In this document: positions 26,449 to 34,650 of the stretch, piece after piece | Numbering within the stretch: the first letter of the stretch is position 1 | Layout: each line of letters begins with the position of its first letter | Assembly: GCF_000526995.1 (NCBI RefSeq) | Contig: NZ_AZUI01000001.1 | Span: 3,638,001 to 3,702,000 of the forward strand | Direction: 5' to 3' | DNA from: Lacrimispora indolis DSM 755 | GTDB lineage: Bacteria; Bacillota; Clostridia; Lachnospirales; Lachnospiraceae | Length of the DNA: 64,000 bases | Notes under the pieces: model-generated | Databases searched by the model: none | What the model saw: the letters and a program-made list of their open reading frames with translations, nothing else | Told to the model about the DNA's origin: nothing | Program-made: the position numbers and the translations under genes

Positions 26449-27540
26449 ATGAAAGAAAAAAAGTCAATGATTAATGTTGTGATCGATGGGATTTCCGGTA
26501 TTTTTCTGCCCATTATCAATTTGTTAAGCGCGGCAGGAATTTTAAAAGGCATACTGGCCATCCTTACCGCGGCAAATATTGTGTCAGGAACCAGTGAGAC
26601 TTATCTGGTGTTAAATGCCATGGCGGACAGCCTGTTTTATTTTTTGCCTATGGTACTGGCATTTACTGCAGCAAAAAAATTTGGTACTGACCCATTTACG
26701 GCAGTGGTCATTGGAGGAGTGCTTTTATATCCTACCTTAACAACCGCATTTGAAGCGGGCACGAACATATATTTTGCAGGAATTCCCATGAAGGCTGTTA
26801 TCTATCATTCCGGAGTAATCCCCACCCTCCTTGCGGTAGGGCTTTTAGTATATGTGGAACGGGTGGTATATAAAATACTGCCGGAACTGATAAAAAGCTT
26901 TTTTGCTCCCCTGATCTGCATTGTGGTAGTCGGTCTGGTCACCTTATTTGTATTCGGACCCATAGGAAATGTAATAGGAGACGGCCTGGCTGCGGCTTAT
27001 GAATCGGTATACCAGGTCAGCCCAATGATTGCCGGGGCCATACTGGGAGCGGTGATCCAGCCAATGGTCATTTTTGGTTTTCACTGGAGCTTTGTGCTGG
27101 TTGCAATGAACAATATTTCTGTGAAAGGCTCTGATACCATACTGGCCTTAATAGGGCCTGCAGTTTTTGCCCAGGCAGGTGCGGCACTTGCGGTGTGTTT
27201 GAGAAGCAGGGATAAAAAGTTCCGGTCCCTTTGTCTGTCCGCTGTTGTGTCTGCCTTTTTTGGAGTTACGGAACCGGCCATGTTCGGCGTGAACCTGCCG
27301 CGCAAAAAGCCTATGATCGCGGTATGTATCGGCGGCGGGGCAGGAGGGGCTGTAGCGGGATTTTCAGGTGCCCAGGCCATGACCTTTGCATTTCCAAGTC
27401 TGATTACGCTGCCTGTTTTTCTTGGAAAAGGATTTGGGTTGTTTGTTGTAAGCTGTTTTGTAGGGTTTTTAACAGCATTTTTTCTCACGATCTTACAGCC
27501 GGAGACAGCTTGCGAGGCAATGGTTTCAGAAGCCTCATAA
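26449..27540 (+). CDS. PTS EIIC membrane protein, glucose/sucrose/beta-glucoside family, without IIB or IIA
   Basis: A 363-residue integral membrane protein with about 10 hydrophobic segments matching the EIIC part of BglF/SacP-type enzymes: LLSAAGILKGILAIL, DSLFYFLPMVLAFTAAKKF, IQPMVIFGFHWSF, FFGVTEPAMFGVNLP and GAQAMTF. BglF-type proteins normally carry an N-terminal IIB with a phosphorylated Cys and often a C-terminal IIA; both are absent and no IIA/IIB gene is adjacent. It must borrow these from elsewhere or be a reduced, non-phosphorylating or sensory derivative. The start is preceded by GGAGAGGG. Confidence 0.9.
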   Translation: MKEKKSMINVVIDGISGIFLPIINLLSAAGILKGILAILTAANIVSGTSETYLVLNAMADSLFYFLPMVLAFTAAKKFGTDPFTAVVIGGVLLYPTLTTAFEAGTNIYFAGIPMKAVIYHSGVIPTLLAVGLLVYVERVVYKILPELIKSFFAPLICIVVVGLVTLFVFGPIGNVIGDGLAAAYESVYQVSPMIAGAILGAVIQPMVIFGFHWSFVLVAMNNISVKGSDTILALIGPAVFAQAGAALAVCLRSRDKKFRSLCLSAVVSAFFGVTEPAMFGVNLPRKKPMIAVCIGGGAGGAVAGFSGAQAMTFAFPSLITLPVFLGKGFGLFVVSCFVGFLTAFFLTILQPETACEAMVSEAS

Positions 27541-27694
27541 TGAAAGAAAAGTGCTTTAACGCTTCATATCCATATACGAATTCATAAAAAAATCACAAAT
27601 TTACGATGGAAAATTAAGGTTTGTTTCAGGTTTACGTGGTAGATTAGGAAGAGGACACCAAATTTGAGCTAACATGAAATAAGGAGGAATTAAT

Positions 27695-28687
27695 ATGGAT
27701 ATGTTAAGAAGGTCTGCCGCATTTATAACAGCAGCCGTTTTGTCAGCAGTTCCCATGACGGCGCTGGCGGCAACAGGTACCCAGATTAGCAGTGTTTCCC
27801 TTTACATATCATCAGAGATTGAGGCAGGAGAGAGCGGCGGTGATGTTACGGTCACTTCCAGTTCCAGCAAATTCAGTGTCAATGATGTGGTAATTACAAA
27901 TGAACCGGATGACGAATGGGAGGATGGAGACAAGCCTAAATTAAAGGTCACTTTAGACGCAGAGGATGATTATTATTTTGCCTCAGGCTTTTCCAAAAGC
28001 AGCGTAAGCCTCAGCGGCTCAGACGGGACAGTCAGTTCTGTCAGCAGGAGCAGCAGTACCTTGACCGTGTATATAACACTGGATGCTCTGGAGGATGAGG
28101 AGGGCGACTATAATCTGGCTGTGAACAACTTAGAATGGGATGAGTCGGATGGAACGGCCTCCTGGGATGAATGTGAGGATGCCAATAAATATGAGGTGCG
28201 TCTTTACAGAGGAAGCAGTTTAATAACTTCCACCCTCACGACCACCTATACCAGCTACGATTTTTCAAGCTATATGACACAGAGCGGGTATTATTTCTTT
28301 AAGGTACGGGGAGTATATAACTCCTCCAATAAAGGCAGCTGGGAAGATTCTGACACCTGGTATCTTACATCTGAAGAGGCTGAAGAGATCAGTTCCTCAA
28401 GCTCAGGCAGCGTTTCAGGGCCGGGAAGCACCGAGGGAACCGGCGCATGGCTGAAGGTCAGCACAGGCTGGTGGTATTGCAATGCGGACAGAAGCTATAC
28501 TGTCAGCAACTGGCAGTATATTGATGATTACTGGTATTATTTTAACGAGACCGGGTATATGGTCACAGGCTGGGTCAAATGGAATTCCAAATGGTATTAT
28601 TGCGGAGAAAGCGGAGCAATGCTTACGGGCACCACAACGCCGGATGGATATGATGTAGGAAGCGACGGTGCCTGGGTCCAATCATAG
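27695..28687 (+). CDS. Secreted protein with C-terminal cell-wall-binding (choline-binding-like) repeats
   Basis: A 330-residue exported protein. The signal peptide ends near ALAA (about residue 25). A Ser/Asp-rich beta domain (27-130) and a fibronectin-III-like segment (about 140-230; NNLEWDESDGTASWDECEDA ... YYFFKVRGV) follow. A Ser/Gly linker leads to CW_binding repeats (about 245-330; WWYCNADRS, WYYFNETGYMVTGWV, WYYCGESGAMLTG). It probably attaches non-covalently to the envelope. RBS AAGGAGG at 27681-27687. It has no operon partner. Function beyond wall binding is unknown. Confidence 0.86.
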   Translation: MDMLRRSAAFITAAVLSAVPMTALAATGTQISSVSLYISSEIEAGESGGDVTVTSSSSKFSVNDVVITNEPDDEWEDGDKPKLKVTLDAEDDYYFASGFSKSSVSLSGSDGTVSSVSRSSSTLTVYITLDALEDEEGDYNLAVNNLEWDESDGTASWDECEDANKYEVRLYRGSSLITSTLTTTYTSYDFSSYMTQSGYYFFKVRGVYNSSNKGSWEDSDTWYLTSEEAEEISSSSSGSVSGPGSTEGTGAWLKVSTGWWYCNADRSYTVSNWQYIDDYWYYFNETGYMVTGWVKWNSKWYYCGESGAMLTGTTTPDGYDVGSDGAWVQS

Positions 28688-28712
28688 AATAAATAAAATA
28701 TTGGAAAAACCA

Positions 28713-28756
28713 AGAAGGACAGGCGGTTCCTATGCCTGTCCTTCTGACTGTTTTTT
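28713..28756. terminator. Bidirectional terminator between wall-binding gene and nitrogenase-like operon
   Basis: AGAAGGACAGGC (28713-28724) pairs perfectly with GCCTGTCCTTCT (28734-28745). The plus strand continues GACTGTTTTTT and the minus strand TGGTTTTTCC, so it can stop both convergent units. Confidence 0.88.
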
Positions 28757-28766
28757 CCACAGTGCC

Positions 28767-29990
28767 TCAGTGGAGCCTCATCATTTCATTGGTCCACACT
28801 GCCGCCAGGTTTACTGCTCCCCGAAATCCCACAAGCGGAGGTTCATAAGCATGGCGCCAGACGTGGTCAGGCGTTGCGATTTGCAGGCTCTGGTCTCTGT
28901 TTGCCATACGAAGCAGTTCCCCGCTGCCCATAAGAAAGCCCTTTGGATCGTTTTTAATGCGTTCCTTGGCATCGTCATCCAGATAAGCCATATCCCCATC
29001 TGCCATTTCTGGACAATCGCAGTAACAATCGGCCTGTGTAAAACCAAAACACTCTTTTCCGTATTCTGCAATTCCGGGAACTGCATCGGCATGTCCGGCA
29101 AGGATCAGCCTGTTTTCCTCCTTGTGGACGCGGAGAAAACGGGACAGCACAGACTGCATTGGAGCGATTTGTTCCAGTGCATGTTCTTTTTCCTGGATAA
29201 TAAACGCCTTATCAGCCTGCCTGCCGCACAGGGCCGCTGCATGTTCCAGCCAGTCAAGAGTTCCTTGTATTCCGTAAGGGCGTGCCGTCAGATAAGGCGT
29301 ACCAAAACGTTCTTTAAGATATTTTGCTGCGGCTTCTCCTTCCCGCCGGAGAACGATGTTCAAATGAGCTGCTCCCAGTGTTTCCAGCTGGGAGATGCTT
29401 GTGCCTGAGGTCATGGTACTCAAATGTTTCATTCCCAGGGCACCTGACACCAGCCGTGCTGCTTCTGCTGCATCGGCGTGAAAACGGAACATGTCTGCGC
29501 AGGAACCGATGATGTGAAAGGAAGGCTGTTCTGTCTTTGGCATTTCCTTTGGAAATGTTCTGCATAGCTCCAAAAGAGTCAGCTCCACCCCCTTGTGGCC
29601 GCTCATATCAAATCCCCCTGCAGTCAGCGGAATCAGACGTGTGTCAGGAAATTGGGGGGACAGCTCCTGGGCAATGGCTTTTAAATCTGTTCCGATCACC
29701 TCGGGCACGGAGGAGGGCAGCAGGAAGATGGTCTTTATGTCCTGGGTTTCTGACAGCCATTCCACCGCACCTGATAAGCGGCCGGTGTCCCCCATAGCAA
29801 TATCGGTTTCTCCGATGTGGGTTGAATAGAGCTTTCCGCCAAATGACCCCATCCGGTGAAGAAAGGTTCTCCCGTAGGCCATATGTCCCATGCAGCCAAA
29901 TTCCAGCACAGCTGACTGGGCGATCCCGGATAAGCACCAAAGTGCGCCCATCCGCCCGGAAAGGGGCGGTGCAGTTTTATGCAGTCCCAT
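28767..29990 (-). CDS. Nitrogenase component-1-like protein (second subunit)
   Basis: A 407-residue member of the NifD/NifK/BchN-like oxidoreductase superfamily. Two of three P-cluster-type cysteine positions remain: C19 (ALWCLSG) and C33 (FGCMGHMAYG). The third is replaced by Ser in LPSSVPEVIGTDL (about residue 94), where canonical subunits read TCxxExIGDD. The block LNIVLRREGEAAAKYL aligns by eye with the cofactor-cysteine region but has no Cys. The C-terminus (YEPPLVGFRGAVNLA) is typical. It overlaps the preceding subunit gene by 14 bases. It probably forms a heterotetramer with that subunit and receives electrons from the Fe-protein homologue. True nitrogen fixation is unlikely, as no nifE/N/B genes are present. 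Confidence 0.88.
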   Translation of the reverse strand: MGLHKTAPPLSGRMGALWCLSGIAQSAVLEFGCMGHMAYGRTFLHRMGSFGGKLYSTHIGETDIAMGDTGRLSGAVEWLSETQDIKTIFLLPSSVPEVIGTDLKAIAQELSPQFPDTRLIPLTAGGFDMSGHKGVELTLLELCRTFPKEMPKTEQPSFHIIGSCADMFRFHADAAEAARLVSGALGMKHLSTMTSGTSISQLETLGAAHLNIVLRREGEAAAKYLKERFGTPYLTARPYGIQGTLDWLEHAAALCGRQADKAFIIQEKEHALEQIAPMQSVLSRFLRVHKEENRLILAGHADAVPGIAEYGKECFGFTQADCYCDCPEMADGDMAYLDDDAKERIKNDPKGFLMGSGELLRMANRDQSLQIATPDHVWRHAYEPPLVGFRGAVNLAAVWTNEMMRLH

Positions 29991-31260
29991 TTGCAGATCC
30001 CTCCTTTCCTTTCCCGGCGGCTCTTATGATGCGTTCCACCATGGCAGTGGTTCTTTCATATCCCACATGACCGTACAAATCCAGCATAGGAACACTGGGC
30101 GGCTGCTTCTGCTGCCTGCCGCCCCAGTCACCGATCACCATGTCAGGGCACAAGGCCTGGATGATCTGCATGTCAGCCTGTTCGTTGAGCATAAGGCAGA
30201 TGATGGGGTTTACCTCCTGCCCGGTGAGTTTTGCTTTCCACTCTGTGTCAGAGGGATAAAATTCCGCCATGTGTATCATGATGGGAGACATTCCAAGCTC
30301 CCATAAGTATGCGGATAAGGGCAGGGGCTGTACAGTTCCTATGTTTGCGCTGATATATTGCAGGTTTTTTAAACTGGCTTTTGCAGTTTTCTCTGCTATT
30401 TTCGCTTCCGTCATCTGTCCTGTAAATTGCTGTTGGATCTCTAATCCCAAATGCCATCCGATCTGTGAATAAGTCTCATCAATTTCCCGGACACTGTAAA
30501 CATCATGAAGGCTGACAAAGGGTGTATCATGTTCTTTTGCCATCCACTGGGCCAGAGGGTTCATAAACGGGGAAAGGACGAGATTCAGCCTTGCGTCCCC
30601 GGCAGCAATAAAGTCATCCAGTGAGGAATCCGGCGCCAAAAAGCGCAAGAGAACGCCCCTGTGTTCCAGAAATTCAATCAGATGGGGCATGGGAACGTGT
30701 TCTTCCAGTCTGCTGCGGCCAAGTACATTGACGGTGGTTCCCTTGTTGACAGCCTTTTCCATGGTTTTTCCCATTGCCAGAAGGGTTTTCCAATATCCGG
30801 GTTCATAGCCGCCGCATTTGAAGTTTCCAAGAGGCAGATGGATGAGTTTTGCATTTACCTCCTGCTGCATCTCATGGCAGATGCTTTCTATGTCCTCTCC
30901 GATCAGTTCCGGCACACAGGTGGCAAGGAGCAAAATGAGCCTTGCGCCTGCTTTATCCATCTCCGCGATGGCTTTCATCAGCCCTTTGCGGAATCCAAAC
31001 ACCACTTCCTTGCTGTCCAGGACGTAATTCCAATGGAAAGCCTCATCTCCGTAAGGAGAGGAAAGGGGCACGCTGCGGCTGTAGTACCCGCATTCAGAGG
31101 TGCCGATAATCAGCGTGGACACGCCTCTTATTTTTACGGCCAGGGACAATGCCGTGTGCATGGGGCAGTGTACGCCGGGAAAGGCGGCGGGTGTGAGCTG
31201 CCGGACAGCCGTCATGCTCCTGACAGCTGAAAGGCATTTTAAATGTTTGATGTCGTTCAT
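29977..31260 (-). CDS. Nitrogenase component-1-like protein (first subunit)
   Basis: A 427-residue NifD/NifK-superfamily protein with all three P-cluster-type cysteines: C32 ([10 protein letters not shown]), C57 ([10 protein letters not shown]) and C115 ([13 protein letters not shown]). At the position of the FeMo-cofactor cysteine (LNLVHC in NifD) it reads LNLVLS, so a canonical FeMo-co site is not kept. A His occurs near the C-terminus in [10 protein letters not shown], close to where NifD has its cofactor His; this alignment is by eye. It starts inside the stop of the Fe-protein gene (4-base overlap). Best described as a group IV nitrogenase-like (Nfl) subunit of unknown substrate. Confidence 0.9.
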   Translation of the reverse strand: MNDIKHLKCLSAVRSMTAVRQLTPAAFPGVHCPMHTALSLAVKIRGVSTLIIGTSECGYYSRSVPLSSPYGDEAFHWNYVLDSKEVVFGFRKGLMKAIAEMDKAGARLILLLATCVPELIGEDIESICHEMQQEVNAKLIHLPLGNFKCGGYEPGYWKTLLAMGKTMEKAVNKGTTVNVLGRSRLEEHVPMPHLIEFLEHRGVLLRFLAPDSSLDDFIAAGDARLNLVLSPFMNPLAQWMAKEHDTPFVSLHDVYSVREIDETYSQIGWHLGLEIQQQFTGQMTEAKIAEKTAKASLKNLQYISANIGTVQPLPLSAYLWELGMSPIMIHMAEFYPSDTEWKAKLTGQEVNPIICLMLNEQADMQIIQALCPDMVIGDWGGRQQKQPPSVPMLDLYGHVGYERTTAMVERIIRAAGKGKEGSANGTA

Positions 31261-32009
31261 GACTGTCCTCCTTCCAGCAGAAGACGGGCCAGCTTCCTGT
31301 AATTCTCCGCCATAAGGCTTTCCGGGAAGGCTTCAACCACTGTTTTTCCCTGATCTTCTGCAAGCTGCACATAAGGGTCCCGGGGGATGTGAAAAAGGAT
31401 GGAGGCGTCTATTTCATCAGCGGCCTTCTGCACAAGCTCTTCCTCGCCCTCAAAGTTTTTTGCGTTGAAAATCAAGCCGCGCAGGCCGGCATAGCCTCTG
31501 GGGGCAAAGCTCTTGACCGCATGCGCGATATTGGCGGCAGCGTAAAGGCTCATCATTTCTCCTGAGGTAACAATGCACACCTCATCTGCATAGCCGCCCC
31601 GGATGGGCATGGCAAATCCTCCGCACACAACATCACCCAATACGTCGTACAGCACCACATCAGGGGAAAACACGCCATAGGCATCCAGCTCTTCCAGCTT
31701 TTCAAATGCTGTGATAATACCCCGGCCGGCGCAGCCCACCCCGGGAACCGGCCCGCCGGATTCCACACATAAAACTCCGGTACCGCTTTTAAACACAATA
31801 TCGTCAAGCTCTGCATCCCCCTTGTCCCGCAAGGTGTCCAGCACGGTGGGGATGTTTTTCCCGCCCGTTAAATTCCGGGTGGAATCGGCCTTGGGATCAC
31901 AGCCGATCTGCAGTACGGTAAGTCCCATTTTTGCCATGGCGGCAGAGATGTTGGAAACCGTAGTGGACTTTCCGATCCCGCCTTTGCCATAAATTGCAAT
32001 TCGTTTCAT
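31257..32009 (-). CDS. NifH/BchL-like Fe protein (nitrogenase-like reductase)
   Basis: A 250-residue P-loop ATPase of the NifH superfamily that would pass single electrons from a [4Fe-4S] cluster to the component-1-like proteins with ATP hydrolysis. Motifs are the P-loop [10 protein letters not shown] (residues 8-17), CDPKADST, the first cluster Cys in GVGCAGRGI and the second in [15 protein letters not shown]. NifH is usually 270-296 residues, so this one is shorter at the C-terminus. The segment [15 protein letters not shown] is strikingly NifH-like. It leads the three-gene nitrogenase-like set; GGGAG lies about 8 bases before the ATG. Confidence 0.93.
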   Translation of the reverse strand: MKRIAIYGKGGIGKSTTVSNISAAMAKMGLTVLQIGCDPKADSTRNLTGGKNIPTVLDTLRDKGDAELDDIVFKSGTGVLCVESGGPVPGVGCAGRGIITAFEKLEELDAYGVFSPDVVLYDVLGDVVCGGFAMPIRGGYADEVCIVTSGEMMSLYAAANIAHAVKSFAPRGYAGLRGLIFNAKNFEGEEELVQKAADEIDASILFHIPRDPYVQLAEDQGKTVVEAFPESLMAENYRKLARLLLEGGQS

Positions 32010-32140
32010 AATATTAACTCCCTTGTCAAATTAAATGGTATGAGATGCAGGCAGGCCTGCCGGTACGGGGATCGGAGGCTGTTTTTGCAACAATGCTTCC
32101 GTCCCGGACCGCAATGAGAAAGCTTCGTGACGACCGGTTA
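32010..32140. other. Spacer between the binding-protein remnant and the Fe-protein gene
   Basis: It holds the Fe-protein leader with its ribosome site. On the minus strand an open frame without a start encodes RSFLIAVRDGSIVAKTASDP and a short tail. This may be a scrap of a lost transporter gene; it is too short to assign. Confidence 0.3.
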
Positions 32141-32685
32141 TCATTTGATTGTATTCACCAGCTTTTCGGCAGTCAGGCCCATGGCCAGGGGGCCAAAGGT
32201 GTTAAGGGAATCATCAAAATAAACCACATTGCCGTTTTTCACGGCATCCATGTTCAGCCAGACTGATGAAGCTTCCAGTTTTCCCGTGCGCTTCCAAGGT
32301 CCATGATTTCTGCAGTTTCATCATAGGGGATCAGTGTTTCATATGTTTCCAGCGCCTGCTGGGCTGTTCCAACGGAAGCGCCTGCCGAAGCGGTGACCGG
32401 GGTGCCGAGAGCAAAGAAATATTCTAAGTAGTTGGAGTGGAGAATGGCAATGCGCCGGGGTTCTAAAGCCAGGGTGATTTCATGACCGCCGGCATCGGTG
32501 ATGGTGCGGGGCCAAGAGGTTTCCTGTGAAATGCCGGGAGCCTGGGATACGGAAGAATTCGGCGCGCCGGTGCTTTCAGACTGCCCCGGTGCGGAAGATT
32601 TTTGCGGCTGTGATCCGTTTGAACAAGCAGATAAAAGCCCGGCAGATAAAATGAGTGCCAGTAAAAGAGAACTATGTTTTTTCAA
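32141..32685 (-). pseudogene. Iron/corrinoid ABC transporter binding lipoprotein, internally deleted
   Basis: The 5' part reads as a FecB/BtuF-type binding lipoprotein from a TTG start after AGGAGG: lipobox LLSAC, then TITDAGGHEITL and RRIAILHSNYLEYFFALG, up to MDLGSARE. The normal frame then breaks and stops after about 143 residues. In the next frame, directly after, comes a proper C-terminal end (SSVWLNMDAVKNGNVVYFDD ... AMGLTAEKLVNTIK) stopping at 32141. Roughly 150 residues that should lie between are missing, so a deletion with frameshift has destroyed the gene. No permease or ATPase gene is present. The intact promoter and operator suggest the loss is recent. Confidence 0.85.
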
Positions 32686-32704
32686 TGTAACACCTCCTGA
32701 ATTA

Positions 32705-32722
32705 TTGGTTAGACAGAACTAA
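32705..32722 (-). promoter_or_regulatory. Operator-like palindrome at the binding-protein/nitrogenase-like promoter
   Basis: Read on the minus strand this is TTAGTTCTGTCTAACCAA, an imperfect palindrome that begins 10 bases after the -10 box. It matches the perfect palindrome at 58493-58510 in 14 of 18 positions, and its right half resembles the site before the AraC gene. Confidence 0.6.
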
Positions 32723-32732
32723 CTTCCGGTTA

Positions 32733-32761
32733 ACTATATCAAAGTCAGGTGCTGGTGTGAA
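32733..32761 (-). promoter_or_regulatory. Promoter of the binding-protein remnant and nitrogenase-like operon
   Basis: On the minus strand TTCACA (32761-32756), 17 bases, TATAGT (32738-32733). No stronger promoter is seen in the 131 bases before the Fe-protein gene, so the nitrogenase-like genes probably depend on this one. Confidence 0.65.
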
Positions 32762-32814
32762 TGGCTTTATCCATAATTTATATGGACATATCCTGAATTT
32801 TAAATAGAAGCATG

Positions 32815-32850
32815 AAAAAGCGCCGGTGCACAAACGCCGGCGCTTTCTTT
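32815..32850 (-). terminator. Terminator of the AraC-type regulator gene
   Basis: GCGCCGG and CCGGCGC arms with a 10-base loop; in the minus direction followed by TTTTTCATG. The gene stop lies 12 bases before the hairpin. Confidence 0.85.
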
Positions 32851-32861
32851 GGGAAAGAGGC

Positions 32862-33665
32862 TTATTCTTCTCTGAACTTACTTGGAGGAACTCCAAAATG
32901 TTTCTTAAATATGCGGCTGAAATACAGGGCATCCGGGTAACCTGTCTGCTCCCCGATTGTACCTATGGGAATGGAAGTTGTAACAAGCAGATCTCTTGCA
33001 CGGTTTAAGCGGTATGTGCGCAAGTAATCTGCCGGCCCCATACCTGCGTATTTCTGGAAAACGTAAAATAACCGGTTTTCATTGACTCCGCTTTGTCTTG
33101 CAAGTGAATTTACGGTTAAGGCGTCCATATAGTGTGTGTGGATATACTCTGACACGGATTCAAAAACCTCCTGGGCCCCGTACCTGGTTTGGTTTCTGAC
33201 ACACAAAAACGTTTCTTCCAGTATGCGGCGGAATAAGGTCTCCCGTTGAAAGGCCGGAAGCCCGCCGGGACGGTCTGAGGCAGTGTACAGCTGATGAAGC
33301 ATGTCATATAGCTGCGGACTTTGCCCCACCGTCAGGCTGAAATGTGTATTTGCCATCTTTATTGGAGGTGGTTCATTAAAGGTTTCATAAAGAATGGAAA
33401 CGAATTCCCAGTCCTCTTCTCCGACGACCCGTTTACGCATAACGGCGTTTGCCGAACCATGCAAAACGACTCCCGGTCTGATTAAATAAGGCGTGTTGTT
33501 GAACTGGTATTCGGCGCAGCCGGAAAGAGGGAATATAAACCCAGGATAAGGAGCGGCTTTTTGTATTCCTTTACTTCCGGAAGGTATCTTATAACGGTAA
33601 ACACCCCGTATTTGAAAAAGCGTGGCCGCAAAATGCTCCACAATCGTATTCAGTTCCATTGCCAT
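32862..33665 (-). CDS. AraC-family transcriptional regulator
   Basis: A 267-residue regulator with an N-terminal cupin-like sensing domain (about residues 20-100) and a C-terminal double HTH (about 165-267; LTVNSLARQSGVNENRLFYVFQKYAG, then IPIGTIGEQTGYPDALYFSRIFKKHFG and the closing GVPPSKFREE). Transcribed on the same strand just upstream of the decayed iron-type binding protein and nitrogenase-like genes, it is their most likely local regulator. AraC regulators beside iron uptake genes in Firmicutes often respond to siderophores or metals. That link is inference. Confidence 0.92.
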   Translation of the reverse strand: MAMELNTIVEHFAATLFQIRGVYRYKIPSGSKGIQKAAPYPGFIFPLSGCAEYQFNNTPYLIRPGVVLHGSANAVMRKRVVGEEDWEFVSILYETFNEPPPIKMANTHFSLTVGQSPQLYDMLHQLYTASDRPGGLPAFQRETLFRRILEETFLCVRNQTRYGAQEVFESVSEYIHTHYMDALTVNSLARQSGVNENRLFYVFQKYAGMGPADYLRTYRLNRARDLLVTTSIPIGTIGEQTGYPDALYFSRIFKKHFGVPPSKFREE

Positions 33666-33683
33666 GGCTCCCCATCACATTCA

Positions 33684-33710
33684 TTAGTTAGTATAAGTAT
33701 TTACAGTATA
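33684..33710 (-). promoter_or_regulatory. AraC gene promoter with shared operator half-site
   Basis: On the minus strand TATACT (33710-33705) serves as -10, with a weak -35. Eleven bases after it lies TACTAACTAA (33693-33684), identical over 10 bases to the right half of the palindrome at 58493-58510; the left half here is degenerate. Confidence 0.5.
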
Positions 33711-33879
33711 ACACAGAAACGTTCATCTGAAAGGTAATCTTTTCCCGCAGTAACCCGATAATGTTCTTTTATAAAGAAGAATTCACAGAAATATCACGGT
33801 TTTAAGCACTTTTTTTAAGGTTCCTTTCAGTTGGGGATGTTAGGATATAGCACATAGAAAAGAAAAGGAGGAAGTCAAT

Positions 33880-34650
33880 ATGGCACAGGAAGTTTTTAAA
33901 AGATATGAAAAGAAATACCTCTTGACTCTTGCCCAATACCAGGGATTGATGCGGGAACTGGCTGAGTATATGACCGCTGACAGCTATGGAATACATACAA
34001 TATCCAATATTTATTTTGATACCAGAGATTTTGAACTCATCCGCCGGTCGGCTGAAAAGCCAAATTACAAGGAAAAGGTCCGTCTTAGGGCATACGGAAG
34101 GGCAGAGGAAGAAAGTACGGTTTATGCGGAATTAAAAAAGAAATACGATGGGATCGTCTACAAGCGCAGGATGGCGCTGACCATGACAGAGGCCAGAAAA
34201 TATCTTTATTATGGCATATATCCGGAAAAGGACAGCCAGATTCTTAAGGAGATCGATTACGTTATGGGGCTTTATAACTTAAAGCCCATGGCATTTGTAG
34301 CCTATGACAGGACTGCGTATTTTGGAAATGAAAACAGCGAGCTGAGAGTCACCTTTGACCGGAATATCCGGTGCAGGAACGGAGAACTGGATCTGATAAA
34401 AGGGGATTATGGAACATGTATTTTAAATGAAAACCAGGTTCTTATGGAGGTTAAAATCCCTGGGGCAATGCCTGTATGGATGAGCAGCATTTTTTCCCGG
34501 CTTGGTATTTTTCCGGTATCCTTTTCCAAATACGGTATGTACTATAAGCTGATTTTATATAAAAACCAGGATGTGCCTTCAGGTTCTGGCTTTCTTGGTC
34601 ACAGCGGGACCCTTGGGCTGACTCCGGAAGGAGGGATTTCTTGTGCTTGA
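33880..34650 (+). CDS. VTC-domain (polyphosphate polymerase-like) protein
   Basis: A 256-residue cytoplasmic VTC-domain protein, the bacterial relative of the yeast vacuolar transporter chaperone catalytic tunnel. Matching blocks are FKRYEKKYLL near the start, SNIYFDTRDF, KVRLRAYG, VYAELKKKYDGIVYKRR, FDRNIR and the closing MEVKIPG, with the basic and acidic residues expected to line the tunnel. AAGGAGG precedes the ATG. It overlaps the DUF4956 gene by 8 bases. Actual polyphosphate synthesis is unproven for these clostridial homologues. Confidence 0.88.
   Translation: MAQEVFKRYEKKYLLTLAQYQGLMRELAEYMTADSYGIHTISNIYFDTRDFELIRRSAEKPNYKEKVRLRAYGRAEEESTVYAELKKKYDGIVYKRRMALTMTEARKYLYYGIYPEKDSQILKEIDYVMGLYNLKPMAFVAYDRTAYFGNENSELRVTFDRNIRCRNGELDLIKGDYGTCILNENQVLMEVKIPGAMPVWMSSIFSRLGIFPVSFSKYGMYYKLILYKNQDVPSGSGFLGHSGTLGLTPEGGISCA

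Noticed and set aside
28767..32009. True nitrogen-fixing nitrogenase
   Set aside because: A canonical cofactor cysteine is missing, one P-cluster cysteine is Ser, subunits are short and no cofactor-assembly genes are present in the window.
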